Shown: positions 8,626-17,550, counted from the first letter of the stretch. The stretch: 34,403 bases of DNA from Clostridium sp. CAG:967 (GCA_000433095.1 HF991477.1:136888-171290), one strand, 5' to 3'. Numbers and translations: made by a program. Notes: generated by a model from the sequence alone, not told the origin.

Positions 8626-8631
8626 TATAAT
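8626..8631 (+). promoter_or_regulatory. -10 box for the small gene at 8658 (and possibly nusB-ftsY)
   Basis: TATAAT lies 27 bases before the proposed start at 8658 and 15 before the upstream ATG 8646. Transcription would start near 8638, leaving the GGAGG ribosome binding site (8648-8652) in the leader. Confidence 0.45.
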
Positions 8632-8657
8632 GGTATATTTTTCTAATGGAGGATTTT

Positions 8658-8885
8658 ATGCAAACAGGAAGCAATTTGAAAGAAAAAGCATCGGAAATTT
8701 ATATTTCCTTTGAGAAACTTGAAACATTGGTTAGTGTGTTAGGCAAAACGCTTGTTGAGAATTATGATTACACGCCTAAAGACAGCTTGAATATGTGTTC
8801 TGTATTAGCCGGAGAACTTAAAAAGGCAAAGATGAAATTTATTGATTTTGAAACTTCTGTAACGACTGACAAAAGTTTGTTGTAG
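8658..8885 (+). CDS. Small helical protein of unknown function
   Basis: A 75-residue acidic protein predicted almost all-helical, without signal peptide or membrane segment. I recognise no family. The GGAGG at 8648-8652 is five bases before ATG 8658, which decides this start over the in-frame ATG 8646 that overlaps the ribosome binding site. It precedes nusB by about 60 bases and may share its transcript. Confidence 0.6.
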   Translation: MQTGSNLKEKASEIYISFEKLETLVSVLGKTLVENYDYTPKDSLNMCSVLAGELKKAKMKFIDFETSVTTDKSLL

Positions 8886-8947
8886 ATAAAAATTTTTCAT
8901 GCTAGCATAAAGCTTGTAATTGATATTAATAAAAAAGAGGTAAATAC

Positions 8948-9607
8948 ATGCAAGCCCGCAGAGCAGCAAGAGAATTAGCGTTTATACTATTTTCTCAATT
9001 CGATAAAAAAATAACACACTATTCAAAAAATGATTTAGAAGACATTATTTTAAAGTCAGTAAGAATTTTAACAAGCAGCGCTACAGATGAATTAAAAATA
9101 GCTGTAGGCTCGCTTGTTGCAATGAGAGATCAAATCGACAGCTATGAAGCTGATGCCGAAGTTAATCTTAACAGACCTATCGGTGTTGCAAATATCCCTG
9201 TACCTATCCCGATGACATCTGATATGACAGGAAGAATTAACGAAATGATTGATATTGCGGAAAAATCTTTAATGGCGCTTGAAATAGCTGAATTCACCAC
9301 TCTTGATTCACAAAGCGAAGTTAAAGATTATGCAGTTTCAATAGCAGAATTTTTCCAAAAAAATCATGAAGAAGTTGATAATATTATTCAAAAATATGCT
9401 AAAAACTGGGACTTAGGCAGACTTGTAAAAATGGATAAAGATATTTTGCGTATCGCAATCGTTGAACTTCTTTACATGAAAGATGCACCAATGAAAGTTA
9501 TTGTTGATGAAGCATTAGAACTTGCTAAAAAATATTCGACAGATGACAGCGCATCATTTATCAACGGAATTTTAGCAAAGGTTATCGTTGATTATGGAAT
9601 AGCATAA
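8948..9607 (+). CDS. nusB: Transcription antitermination factor NusB, long form
   Basis: NusB binds boxA RNA with NusE (ribosomal protein S10) and supports rRNA antitermination. The N-terminus (QARRAARELAFILFSQFD) and C-terminus (LGRLVKMDKDILRIAIVELLY, DEALELAKKYSTDDSASFINGILAKV) are classical NusB. At 219 residues it is much longer than the E. coli protein (about 139) because of a roughly 75-residue insertion between helices (about 40-125). Cyanobacterial NusB proteins carry a comparable insertion, one reason to place the organism near Cyanobacteria. The start has a purine-rich AAAAGAGG before ATG 8948. ftsY follows 32 bases after the stop. Confidence 0.92.
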   Translation: MQARRAARELAFILFSQFDKKITHYSKNDLEDIILKSVRILTSSATDELKIAVGSLVAMRDQIDSYEADAEVNLNRPIGVANIPVPIPMTSDMTGRINEMIDIAEKSLMALEIAEFTTLDSQSEVKDYAVSIAEFFQKNHEEVDNIIQKYAKNWDLGRLVKMDKDILRIAIVELLYMKDAPMKVIVDEALELAKKYSTDDSASFINGILAKVIVDYGIA

Positions 9608-9639
9608 GCTCTCTGCCCTAACAGCTAAAGGGAAATAAA

Positions 9640-10554
9640 ATGTTCGGATTTTTTAAAGATAAATTTAATAACTTAAAAGAAACAGTTTCCAACACAGCAC
9701 AAGTGCTTGTTGGAAACGTTGTTAATTCGGTAAGCCAGGAAGAAGAATTCTCGGAATTTGTTCTTGATGATATGGAAGATATGCTTATCAGCGCTGATTT
9801 AGGGGTAAATTATGCAACAGAACTTGTTGATAATTTGCGTGGACAAACTAAAGTAAAACCGTCAGAAGTTAAAAATTACCTCAAAGAAGAATTCTTAAAA
9901 ACGCTTAAAAATGCAGGAAGCAATGACATTAATTATGTCGAAAATTCAGTGAATATATACTTTATCTGCGGAGTTAACGGGGTTGGAAAAACCACGCTTA
10001 TCGGAAAACTTGCATATAAATTTAAAAATCAGGGCAAAAAGGTTCTTATTGCAGCAGGAGATACATTCAGAGCTGCCGCAGAAGAACAGCTTGATATCTG
10101 GTCAAAAAGAGCAGGAGCAGAAATTGTAAGACGTGATAAAGCAGATCCGGCATCTGTTGTTTTTGAAGCAATTGAAAAGGCTCAAAAAGAACAATTTGAT
10201 ATAATTTTGGTTGATACGGCAGGCCGCTTGCAAAACAAATTTAATCTTATGGAAGAATTGAAAAAGATTAAATCGGTTATTGATAAAAAAGCTCCTGATG
10301 CTTTGCGTGAATGTATGCTTGTATTGGATGCAAACACAGGTCAAAACGGTTTGCAGCAGGCGAAAGTATTTACAGAAGCCGTAAATTTAACATCAGTTGC
10401 CCTGACTAAACTTGACGGTTCGGCAAAAGGTGCAATTGTGCTTGCTGTGGCAAAAGAAATGAAACTTCCGGTTAAACTCATAGGAGTGGGTGAAAAAATG
10501 GAAGATTTAAAATCATTCAATTCAGAAGAATTTATTGAGGCAATCTTTGAATAA
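9640..10554 (+). CDS. ftsY: Signal recognition particle receptor FtsY
   Basis: FtsY is the SRP receptor GTPase that delivers ribosome-nascent chain complexes to the translocon. The 304-residue protein has the amphipathic N-terminus (MFGFFKDKF), the helical N domain (about 10-95) and the G domain with GVNGVGKTT (111-119), the DTAGR switch and TKLDG. It lacks the long acidic A domain of E. coli FtsY, as in many bacteria. The gene lies in the nusB transcription unit and overlaps the next gene by eight bases. Confidence 0.96.
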   Translation: MFGFFKDKFNNLKETVSNTAQVLVGNVVNSVSQEEEFSEFVLDDMEDMLISADLGVNYATELVDNLRGQTKVKPSEVKNYLKEEFLKTLKNAGSNDINYVENSVNIYFICGVNGVGKTTLIGKLAYKFKNQGKKVLIAAGDTFRAAAEEQLDIWSKRAGAEIVRRDKADPASVVFEAIEKAQKEQFDIILVDTAGRLQNKFNLMEELKKIKSVIDKKAPDALRECMLVLDANTGQNGLQQAKVFTEAVNLTSVALTKLDGSAKGAIVLAVAKEMKLPVKLIGVGEKMEDLKSFNSEEFIEAIFE

Positions 10555-11161
10555 ATCAGCAATTACAAAACTCAAAAACAAAATAGAACTTATCGGAGAT
10601 TACGGGAAAACACTTATCGTAGGAGTGTTTCATGGTGATGAGCCCCAGGGTAAATTTCTTATTGAAGAATATTTAAAAAACAACGACACAAACGGTTTGC
10701 TTTTTATTCCCTGCCTCAACCCTGACGGTATGCAGCTCAAAACAAGAACAAATTCTAACGGAGTTGATTTAAACAGAAATTTCCCTACAAAAAATTGGGA
10801 ATTAACCAAAAAAAACGAGTTTTTCGGCGGCATGAGTGCGGGAAGCGAGATTGAAACCAAGTTTCTTATGGATACTATTAATGAGTTTAAGCCGCAATTA
10901 ATCCTTACACTCCATGCTCCGTATAAAATTGTAAATTATGACGGACCTGCAAGAGAAATTTCAGAAAAGATATCGGAAATTATCGGTTATCCCGTGGAAG
11001 AAAGTATCGGTTATCCCACACCGGGAAGCTTTGGAACCTATGCGGGCATAGAACGGGAAATTCCTGCAATTACACTTGAGCTTGATGAGGTTTGTCCTGT
11101 CCAGGATTTAGTAAAACCTGTTTTTGAAATTTTCGATATGCTAAAAAAAAGAGGTCTTTAA
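10547..11161 (+). CDS. M14-family zinc carboxypeptidase-like protein (succinylglutamate desuccinylase/MpaA type)
   Basis: About 204 residues. HGDEPQG supplies the H-x-x-E zinc ligands, followed by NPDG, the arginine-containing DLNRNFP, the third zinc ligand in LTLHAP, and a C-terminal TLELDE with the general-base glutamate. These are the landmarks of M14 carboxypeptidases such as murein-peptide amidase MpaA. No signal peptide is present, so a cytosolic role, for example in recycling cell-wall peptides, is the best guess. The start is TTG 10547, six bases after GAGG and overlapping the ftsY stop; TTG 10535 is also possible. The gene ends inside the terminator stem. Confidence 0.82.
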   Translation: MNKSAITKLKNKIELIGDYGKTLIVGVFHGDEPQGKFLIEEYLKNNDTNGLLFIPCLNPDGMQLKTRTNSNGVDLNRNFPTKNWELTKKNEFFGGMSAGSEIETKFLMDTINEFKPQLILTLHAPYKIVNYDGPAREISEKISEIIGYPVEESIGYPTPGSFGTYAGIEREIPAITLELDEVCPVQDLVKPVFEIFDMLKKRGL

Positions 11162-11176
11162 AGACCTCTTTTTTTT
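11143..11176. terminator. Bidirectional rho-independent terminator
   Basis: A perfect inverted repeat GAGGTCTTT/AAAGACCTC (11151-11168) is flanked by eight A on the left and eight T on the right, so it works in both directions between the convergent carboxypeptidase-like gene and the EF-hand-like gene. Confidence 0.9.
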
Positions 11177-11633
11177 ATTTATTTTTCTTTTCTATATCCA
11201 AAGCAAATCTGATATCTCCAACATCTTTATTGAAAGTTACACCGCCTTGACCTTCAATTATACCGGCACTTGAATATACGTCTAAATCTTTTACATAAAG
11301 TTCAGACCCGTCTTTCTCAAGCTTCTTGTTTATTTTTGAAGCCATATTGGTATCAGTATCTTTAGCATTAATCTTGCCGTCTTTGTTAGTGTCCATATGT
11401 TCTAGAGATAAACCCATTAAATAGAAATTTGAATCTTTTTTGTTAGTTCCCTTAAACACAATTTCATTGCCTTTTGCCTTGTCAAGGTCATAAGTATTGC
11501 CGTTAACTACCAAATTTTGTCCTACCGGAACAAAAAATGTTTTTGTCTTTTTAGATTTTTCATCATACATTGTAACTTTGTTGTAGCCTTCAGGCGGATT
11601 ATTGCTGCCTGCACCGTTTACGGGTTTAACCAT
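11175..11633 (-). CDS. EF-hand/dockerin-like calcium-binding small protein
   Basis: A 152-residue protein with no signal peptide. Residues 81-92 (DTNKDGKINAKD) form a classical 12-residue EF-hand or dockerin loop with D81, N83, D85, N89 and D92 as calcium ligands; a second loop is not evident. The rest is beta-rich with Asn/Lys/Gly and gives no recognisable family. GAGGAG six bases before ATG 11633 decides the start over an upstream in-frame start at 11696 whose extension has no ribosome binding site. It is a single-gene unit ended by the shared terminator. Confidence 0.7.
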   Translation of the reverse strand: MVKPVNGAGSNNPPEGYNKVTMYDEKSKKTKTFFVPVGQNLVVNGNTYDLDKAKGNEIVFKGTNKKDSNFYLMGLSLEHMDTNKDGKINAKDTDTNMASKINKKLEKDGSELYVKDLDVYSSAGIIEGQGGVTFNKDVGDIRFALDIEKKNK

Positions 11634-11779
11634 AATTGTCTCCTCATGTTTTTCAACTATTACGTATATACTTATTAAATATTTTTGAAATATCAAATTG
11701 CCTTAGTTTATATTTTTCTTTACATTAGTTAACATATTTAATTTTTGTAGTAGAATTAAAAAAAAAGAGGGATTTTTAT

Positions 11780-13153
11780 ATGAAATTACACAATTCTTAT
11801 ACAAATAAAGTTGAAGATTTTACTCCTATTGAAGAAAACAAAGTTAAAATGTATGTTTGCGGACCTACAGTTTATGATTTTGCGCATCTTGGACATGCCA
11901 GATGCTATATTACGTGGGATGTTTTATACAGATATTTAAAGTTCAAGGGATACGATGTAACATACTGCCGTAACGTTACCGATGTTGACGATAAAATTCT
12001 GAAAAAAGCAGATAAAGAAGGAAAAACTCCTGAAGAAGTATCTCAATACTGGTACAAACAATTTGAAAGCTCTATGAAAGCATTAAATACTCTGAAACCT
12101 GATATTGAACCTTTTGCAACAAAAACTTTAGGCGAAATGATTTCCATTGTAAAAGATTTAATCAATAAAGGCTATGCATATGAAGCAGAAGGTGATGTGT
12201 ATTTCAGAGTAAAAAAATTCCCTCAATACGGCTGCCTTTCAAAACAGCCTATAGATCAGCTTGAAAGCGGTGCAAGAATTGAGGTGGGCGATATTAAAGA
12301 AGATCCTCTTGATTTTGCATTGTGGAAAAAAGACGAAAAATTCGGATATAAATCTCCATGGGGGGTAGGACGTCCCGGCTGGCATATTGAATGTTCTGCA
12401 ATGAGCAGAAAATATCTTGGCAAAACAATTGATATTCACGCAGGCGGGGCAGACTTAATCTTCCCTCACCACGAAAATGAAATAGCACAATCAGAATGCG
12501 CTAACGGATGTAAATTCGTAAATTACTGGCTGCATAACGGCTTTGTAACAATTAACAAAGAAAAAATGTCTAAATCTTTAGGCAATTTCTTAACTATAGA
12601 TGATTTATTGAAAAAATATGATGCGAACACAATTCGTTTCTTTATTCTGACAAACCACTACAGAATGCCGGTTGAATTCTCAGACGAAGCTTTATCATCG
12701 GCTCAGGCAGGTGTAAAACGTTTGCTTAACGCCAAACAAACGAAAATAAATGAAGATTTGGATATTACAACAACTGCCGAGTATAACCAGTTTGTTGAAG
12801 CAATGGACGATGATTTGAATACTTCAAAAGCGCTTGCGGTTCTGTTTGAACTCACAAATAAAGCTAACAAAGATGAAAAAGATGCGTTTACAATTCTTTT
12901 TAAACTTGCATCTGTTTTGGGCTTTACTTTTGAAAAACCGACATTATCAGCAGAGGAACTTTCATCAGCAGTAAAACATGTTTCTGAAAAGCTTGGTAAA
13001 GAATTTGCATCAATGGAAGAAATTATTGCATTCAGAAAAGAAGCCCGTGATGCAAAAAACTGGGATGTTGCTGATAAAATAAGAATTGCTCTTGATGAAG
13101 TTAATATCGTGTTAAAAGATTCAAAAGAGGGTACTACGTGGGAAATAAAATAA
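11780..13153 (+). CDS. cysS: Cysteinyl-tRNA synthetase
   Basis: A class I aminoacyl-tRNA synthetase that charges tRNA-Cys. The 457 residues match the family length. C27 and the following GPTVYDFAHLGHAR contain the zinc ligand and the HIGH-type motif (HLGH, 36-39). GWHIECSAMS and HHENE hold further zinc ligands, and KMSKS is at 262-266. An AAAGAGGG ribosome binding site precedes the ATG. It converges on the pilin-like gene with only five bases between stop codons. Confidence 0.98.
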   Translation: MKLHNSYTNKVEDFTPIEENKVKMYVCGPTVYDFAHLGHARCYITWDVLYRYLKFKGYDVTYCRNVTDVDDKILKKADKEGKTPEEVSQYWYKQFESSMKALNTLKPDIEPFATKTLGEMISIVKDLINKGYAYEAEGDVYFRVKKFPQYGCLSKQPIDQLESGARIEVGDIKEDPLDFALWKKDEKFGYKSPWGVGRPGWHIECSAMSRKYLGKTIDIHAGGADLIFPHHENEIAQSECANGCKFVNYWLHNGFVTINKEKMSKSLGNFLTIDDLLKKYDANTIRFFILTNHYRMPVEFSDEALSSAQAGVKRLLNAKQTKINEDLDITTTAEYNQFVEAMDDDLNTSKALAVLFELTNKANKDEKDAFTILFKLASVLGFTFEKPTLSAEELSSAVKHVSEKLGKEFASMEEIIAFRKEARDAKNWDVADKIRIALDEVNIVLKDSKEGTTWEIK

Positions 13154-13158
13154 ATTAT

Positions 13159-13809
13159 TTACCATTTGTCAATATTTTTGTAATCATCAAGACCACCCTT
13201 AATTGTTTTACCCGGATTAATACAACCGTATCCCAAATATTCAATGCGCTTAGTTGCTGAATCATATCTGACATCAAACAAATCATAACTTGCTTTGTTA
13301 GGACCTTTTTTGCCGTTAACATCAACAAGCCACAATGAACGCCAGTCCATAGAGTATGGAATTAACAAAGAACCATCTGATAGAACATAGACAGTCCGTT
13401 TGTTATAAAGTTCATTTTCACTAAAAGACGGACAACCACTGACACCTAACCCCTGATATTTTGGAATACAACCGCTTGCAAGGGCATTTCCCTCACAAAC
13501 TTTAATTACTTTTAAACTTTCAATTACAGCAGTGTTAAATGCTTCATAACCGGAACCAATATAGCTTGCATCTGAAGAAATAGGATTATTTAAGACATCA
13601 TCAAATTCAATCCTGAGTTTTTGATGAATTTGAGAAAGCATAGAATAATTTTTTTTAATTTGATTTTTTAGAACATATTTTTCAATTTTGCCGACAATAA
13701 CAGGCATAGTCATTGCCGCAACAACACCGATAATACCGAGTGTGACCAAAACCTCGGCAAGCGTGAATGCCTTACTACAGGAGCTTAAACGGTTGCCCCC
13801 CCCCCGCAA
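13159..13809 (-). CDS. Prepilin-like protein (type IV pilin/pseudopilin N-terminus), main frame, apparently phase OFF
   Basis: The frame encodes KAFTLAEVLVTLGIIGVVAAMTMP, the methylated hydrophobic helix of type IV pilins and type II secretion pseudopilins, followed by a 180-residue globular domain with several cysteines. As read, the frame opens only at TTG 13809 directly beside a G10 tract, without a Shine-Dalgarno sequence, and a stop codon lies just upstream. ATG 13910, with AAAGGAG before it, is one base out of frame. With 11 G the two join into a 250-residue protein with a 52-residue leader ending in SSCSKA before the FTLAE cleavage site. The residue before F is Ala, not the usual Gly. 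The gene is probably switched by the tract, though a miscall is possible. Confidence 0.75.
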   Translation of the reverse strand: MRGGGNRLSSCSKAFTLAEVLVTLGIIGVVAAMTMPVIVGKIEKYVLKNQIKKNYSMLSQIHQKLRIEFDDVLNNPISSDASYIGSGYEAFNTAVIESLKVIKVCEGNALASGCIPKYQGLGVSGCPSFSENELYNKRTVYVLSDGSLLIPYSMDWRSLWLVDVNGKKGPNKASYDLFDVRYDSATKRIEYLGYGCINPGKTIKGGLDDYKNIDKW

Positions 13810-13910
13810 GCGGTGCTACGCACGTAGTCTTGATAGCTTGATCCGTCACATTGGAGCTTGGTCATAATTTCTCCAAATAACGTAGCTGCGCTTTTACTTA
13901 ACTTTTTCAT
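13785..13910 (-). CDS. N-terminal leader frame of the pilin-like gene, prematurely ended in the 10-G state
   Basis: ATG 13910 has a good ribosome binding site (AAAGGAG) and an extended -10 (TGTTATAAT, 13948-13956 on the minus strand). It encodes 35 residues up to a cysteine, then three glycines from the G10 tract, then Ala-Thr-Val and a stop: 41 residues in all. This is the true start of the pilin-like gene at 13159-13809; one extra G restores the full frame (13159-13910). Confidence 0.6.
   Translation of the reverse strand: MKKLSKSAATLFGEIMTKLQCDGSSYQDYVRSTACGGGATV
13791..13859 (+). repeat. Dispersed repeat with C10 tract, copy 1 (antisense to its gene)
   Basis: GGTTG, ten C, GCAAG, a 25-base middle part and a 24-base conserved end (13836-13859, starting GCTTGATCCG and ending CACATTGGAGCTT). 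The second copy at 18659-18710 shares the C10 end and 21 of these 24 bases, with a shorter middle. Within it CAAGC and GCTTG can pair into a small hairpin. The G-rich strand is the coding strand here. Confidence 0.75.
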
Positions 13911-13974
13911 TTTTTGCTCCTTTCAAAATAAATATTTTATATTTTTTATTATAACATATTTTCTAAATTTGTCT

Positions 13975-13980
13975 TATAAT
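13975..13980 (+). promoter_or_regulatory. -10 box of leaderless spoIID-like gene
   Basis: TATAAT ends six bases before ATG 13987. The divergent pilin-like gene has its own extended -10 nearby (13948-13956, minus strand), so the two promoters lie back to back. Confidence 0.5.
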
Positions 13981-13986
13981 TATCGT

Positions 13987-15708
13987 ATGAAAAAACTAAT
14001 TTTAGTACTTTTATTAAATACAGCATTAACGGCTTTGCCGTCTGAGGCTCAAATATTTCCTCAAATACCTGCTTCTACTCTTGAAGCTGCAAGACAAGCT
14101 GTCGTAACACAGAATACTCCGTCTTCAGAAGTTGTCAGAGTTGGAATAGGAACTACAAACTTCGCAACTTACCAGTACAATGACATTACAATTTTCGGCA
14201 CAGGTGATACCCAAATTTATGATAACAAAATATTAATAGGGAATTACCGTGCAAACCAAAATATAAGAATTACATACAAAGACGGATTGTTCAATATTTA
14301 TACGCCCGAAAGCACAATTCCCGAACAGGTTGCAGGTCCTGTGCAGATTACAAGCAACTACGGACTTTTAGGTGTCACAGGCTTAAAACGTGCCGGAAAA
14401 CAAGCCTTGTATCACGGAGCATTTGAGCTTATAAAGAATAACAACAATACCTTCAATCTTGTAAATATGATTGAAGTTGAAGAATATTTAAAAGGGGTTG
14501 TGCCTAATGAAATGCCTGTCAGTTTCGGACTTGAAGCATTAAAAGCACAAAGTGTCGCAGCAAGAAACTACGTACTGTCACCACGCACAAAAGCATCTCC
14601 GAATTATGATGTTGTAGACAGCGTTGCAAGTCAGGTTTACTACGGAGCTAATACGGAAAAACCTTTAGCTAATCAGGCAGTGAAAGAAACTGAGGGTGTT
14701 GTAGCTATTTATAACTGGGATTTAATCCTTGCACAATACTCATCAACAGCAGGCGGTTATACAGAAAGTTACTCTAATGCATTTTCAGATCCCAAAACAA
14801 AAGAGTTTCCTTCACATGACAAACCTTATTTAAAGGCAAAGCCTGATATAATTACTCAAACTCCTCTGGATACCGAAGAAGCAGCAAGTGCGTATTATAA
14901 ATCAAAACCTGATGCTTATGACATTCGTTCGCCGTACTACAGATGGGAACGGGAATGGACAGCAGAGGAGCTTAAAAATGCACTTCAAACAACGCTTGCA
15001 GCCCAATCTGCAACAGGCTTTGTAAAACCTGCATTTAACAAAGGCGATAAGCTGGATGATATAGTTGAATTAAAAGTTCTAAGACGTGGTGAATCGGGTA
15101 AAATCATTGAAATGGAAATTGTAACCCGTTCTCAAACTTATAAAGTATTTAAGGAACTTGTGGTGCGTCGTTTGATTACTAAAGACGGAAAAGCTTTACC
15201 GAGCGCAAATGTGGTTTTTGACAATATTACGGATGAAGCCGGAAACCTTGTTTCAATACACGCTTACGGCGGAGGTTTCGGACACGGAGTAGGATTAAGC
15301 CAGTTTGGTGCAGGATTTATGGGCTCAGAACTCCATAAGTCATACGAAAAAATATTACAGCACTATTATTCAGGCATAACACTTTCCACCAAACCCGTGA
15401 TTATTTCGGCAAATAATGCCCAGCAAGCTGTAACACAGAATTTTTACACAAAAGATAAATATGCAAAAGTGATTGTTGATAATAAGTTTATGGTTTCCAA
15501 ACTGATAATAAATATCAACGGCAAAGAAAATACATTCAAGCTTGAACCAAATATTATAAAAAGAACAGCTGAAATAGATATTTCAAAATATTTAAAAGAG
15601 GGAAGAAATACGGTGATATTCTATTACCCTATGGATGAGGGTGATAAAAAAGCATTAAGATTATATGTGGAATTAGTGAGAAAAGATAATAATGAGTACA
15701 TCTGGTGA
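13987..15708 (+). CDS. SpoIID/LytB-domain protein (secreted)
   Basis: A 573-residue exported protein. The signal peptide KKLILVLLLNTALTALPSEA begins at ATG 13987; the longer frame back to 13858 has no support. The SpoIID-type domain contains EEYLKGVVPNEMP (about 165-177), LEALKAQSVAARNYVL, the STAGGYTESYSNAF stretch and GGGFGHGVGLSQFGAG (428-443). SpoIID proteins are lytic transglycosylases in spore-formers, and homologues in non-sporulating bacteria act on peptidoglycan or enhance amidases. A C-terminal beta-rich domain follows. A TATAAT six bases before the ATG and no Shine-Dalgarno sequence suggest a leaderless message. murJ overlaps the 3' end by 17 bases, so both belong to cell-wall biology. 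Confidence 0.88.
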   Translation: MKKLILVLLLNTALTALPSEAQIFPQIPASTLEAARQAVVTQNTPSSEVVRVGIGTTNFATYQYNDITIFGTGDTQIYDNKILIGNYRANQNIRITYKDGLFNIYTPESTIPEQVAGPVQITSNYGLLGVTGLKRAGKQALYHGAFELIKNNNNTFNLVNMIEVEEYLKGVVPNEMPVSFGLEALKAQSVAARNYVLSPRTKASPNYDVVDSVASQVYYGANTEKPLANQAVKETEGVVAIYNWDLILAQYSSTAGGYTESYSNAFSDPKTKEFPSHDKPYLKAKPDIITQTPLDTEEAASAYYKSKPDAYDIRSPYYRWEREWTAEELKNALQTTLAAQSATGFVKPAFNKGDKLDDIVELKVLRRGESGKIIEMEIVTRSQTYKVFKELVVRRLITKDGKALPSANVVFDNITDEAGNLVSIHAYGGGFGHGVGLSQFGAGFMGSELHKSYEKILQHYYSGITLSTKPVIISANNAQQAVTQNFYTKDKYAKVIVDNKFMVSKLIININGKENTFKLEPNIIKRTAEIDISKYLKEGRNTVIFYYPMDEGDKKALRLYVELVRKDNNEYIW

Positions 15709-17278
15709 TAAAACAACAAGTGTTCTAAAAGCCGCATGGCTTATTGCGGTTGTAACTATTGTAAGTAAATTAATCGGTTTTATAAGAGATATTATAATTG
15801 CCAATTACTATGGAGCATCTTTAGTTTCTGATGCTTACTATTATGCTTACCAGATTCCGTCGCTTTCATTAATTCTTTTAGGCGGTGTAGGCGGTCCGTT
15901 CCATAGTGCAACCGTTGCTGTTTTCTCAAAGCTTATCCCGAATTTGCGTGAAAAACCTGCTGAAGAAGTTAACAAACTTTATTCAACATTTATGACAGCA
16001 ACAACAATATTTTTCTTATTATTATCAATAATAATGTTCGTATTCCCTCACCAGATTATGAGTCTGATTATATCAAGCGGCTCTGTTGATATGATTAATT
16101 TAGCAGCAGAACATTTAAAAATTATGACACCGCTTTTGATAATAGGCGGTATTGTGGGGATTTACTACGGAATTCTTATTATTTACAGGCAGTTTATGCT
16201 TCCGAATTTATCGCCTATAATAATGAGTGCTGCAATTATCGGGATTGTAGTAGCAGCAGCTCCTAACGATCAAAAAGGCTATGCACTTGCATGGGCAACA
16301 ACAATCGGTGCAATTTTGCAGCTTGTAATCCAGTATCCAAATGTAAGAAAACTCGGATTTAAATGGCGCCCTGATTTTCATTTTTTCAATAATCCTAACT
16401 TTAAAGAAATAACAGAACTTCTGTTTCCTGCTGTATTAAGCTCTACAGTAGGACAAATCCATATTTACGTTGATATGTTTTTCACATCCTCAATATCCGA
16501 AGGTGCGTGGACTGCAATAGGATATGCAAACAGAGTTTTTCAGTTTCCTGTAGGGATTTTGGTCACTGCGTTTCTGGTTCCGTTATTCCCGATTTTTTCA
16601 AGACTTGTTGCTGAAAAGGATTTAGACGGAATTAAAACTTACTTCAATAAAGGCGTAGGCGTATTATTCTTTGCCGCAATACCAATTATAATCGGAATAC
16701 TTACAGTCGGTACGGATGCTGTCAGATTAATATTTGAACGTGGTGCATTCGATGCAGATGCAACATTTATGGTAACGGAAGCTTTATGGTTCCTTTCAGT
16801 GTCAATATTGCCTTACGTATTCAGAGATTCCATAACCAGAGTTTATTATTCGTTTAACGATTCTAAAACACCTTTTATTGTTGCATTTTCATCAATTGTA
16901 TTAAAGTATCTTTTAAACGTAATATTTATAACAAAATTAGGAATGGGTATAGGAGGCATCACGCTTTCAACCTCTTTGGTAACTTTATTTAATGCTTGTA
17001 TTCTCGGTATTTTGATATCTAAAAAAGTAAAAATGGATTACAAAGGACTGTTTACAAATTTGTTAAAGATGTGCATTGCGGGAGCTGTATCACTTGTAAT
17101 ATGTTTTGCGGCAGCAATAGGGTTTGATAAGTTTATTCATATGCCGGAAGCTATGTTTGAGATATTAAAAATAGCCGCAATCGGAATAATCTGCATAGTA
17201 ACATATACAGGATTAAATTTAATGTTTAAAATGGAATACGCACAGGAATTGAGCAAAAGACTAATCCAACGGAAATAA
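15692..17278 (+). CDS. murJ: Lipid II flippase MurJ
   Basis: MurJ moves lipid II across the inner membrane for peptidoglycan synthesis. The 528-residue protein is almost entirely transmembrane (about 14 segments). It begins with SVLKAAWLIAVVTIVSKLIGFIRD, the family N-terminus, followed by GGVGGPFHSATVAVFSKL and the central ERGAFDADAT motif. ATG 15692 lies inside the 3' end of the SpoIID-like gene, implying translational coupling. Its own 3' end overlaps a small minus-strand gene by 18 bases. Confidence 0.95.
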   Translation: MSTSGDKTTSVLKAAWLIAVVTIVSKLIGFIRDIIIANYYGASLVSDAYYYAYQIPSLSLILLGGVGGPFHSATVAVFSKLIPNLREKPAEEVNKLYSTFMTATTIFFLLLSIIMFVFPHQIMSLIISSGSVDMINLAAEHLKIMTPLLIIGGIVGIYYGILIIYRQFMLPNLSPIIMSAAIIGIVVAAAPNDQKGYALAWATTIGAILQLVIQYPNVRKLGFKWRPDFHFFNNPNFKEITELLFPAVLSSTVGQIHIYVDMFFTSSISEGAWTAIGYANRVFQFPVGILVTAFLVPLFPIFSRLVAEKDLDGIKTYFNKGVGVLFFAAIPIIIGILTVGTDAVRLIFERGAFDADATFMVTEALWFLSVSILPYVFRDSITRVYYSFNDSKTPFIVAFSSIVLKYLLNVIFITKLGMGIGGITLSTSLVTLFNACILGILISKKVKMDYKGLFTNLLKMCIAGAVSLVICFAAAIGFDKFIHMPEAMFEILKIAAIGIICIVTYTGLNLMFKMEYAQELSKRLIQRK

Positions 17279-17482
17279 TTTTCTAATATTAAAAACTGAA
17301 AATGAAAGCAATATAGAACCATAAATCAAGCCGTTAAAACCATCCATATCTTCATGATATTTTAATGCTTGAAACAGTAAATCACTAATATTAACAACTT
17401 TTTTAATTTCCATTTCAACGATTTCCAATTTTTCTTCATCATTCAAATGTGTTAAATCGTCCATATTTTCGTAGTCAATCAT
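17261..17482 (-). CDS. Small acidic protein of unknown function
   Basis: A 73-residue protein with an acidic N-terminal half (DDLTHLNDEEKLEIVEMEIKK) and a C-terminal half with one weakly hydrophobic helix (GLIYGSILLSFSVFNIRKLF). Family not recognised. AAGGAG six bases before ATG 17482 supports translation, and a TATAAA-like -10 lies in the repeats at 17502-17521. The stop lies inside murJ. It is divergent from the ribbon-helix-helix gene, so the two may be co-regulated. Confidence 0.6.
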   Translation of the reverse strand: MIDYENMDDLTHLNDEEKLEIVEMEIKKVVNISDLLFQALKYHEDMDGFNGLIYGSILLSFSVFNIRKLFPLD

Positions 17483-17501
17483 GCTTTTCTCCTTTGTTCA
17501 C

Positions 17502-17521
17502 TTTATACAATTTTATACAAT
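17502..17521. repeat. Tandem direct repeat in the divergent promoter region
   Basis: Two adjacent identical 10-base units TTTATACAAT. On the minus strand each contains TATAAA, so one copy may serve as -10 for the small gene at 17261-17482. The repetition could also be a regulator-binding site. Confidence 0.5.
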
Positions 17522-17550
17522 AAAATTAAACTAAATGCAAGTAATTTCAA

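Noticed and set aside
13858..13986. N-terminal extension of the SpoIID-like protein to 13858
   Set aside because: The signal peptide starts at ATG 13987 with a promoter box six bases before; the extension overlaps the divergent pilin leader.
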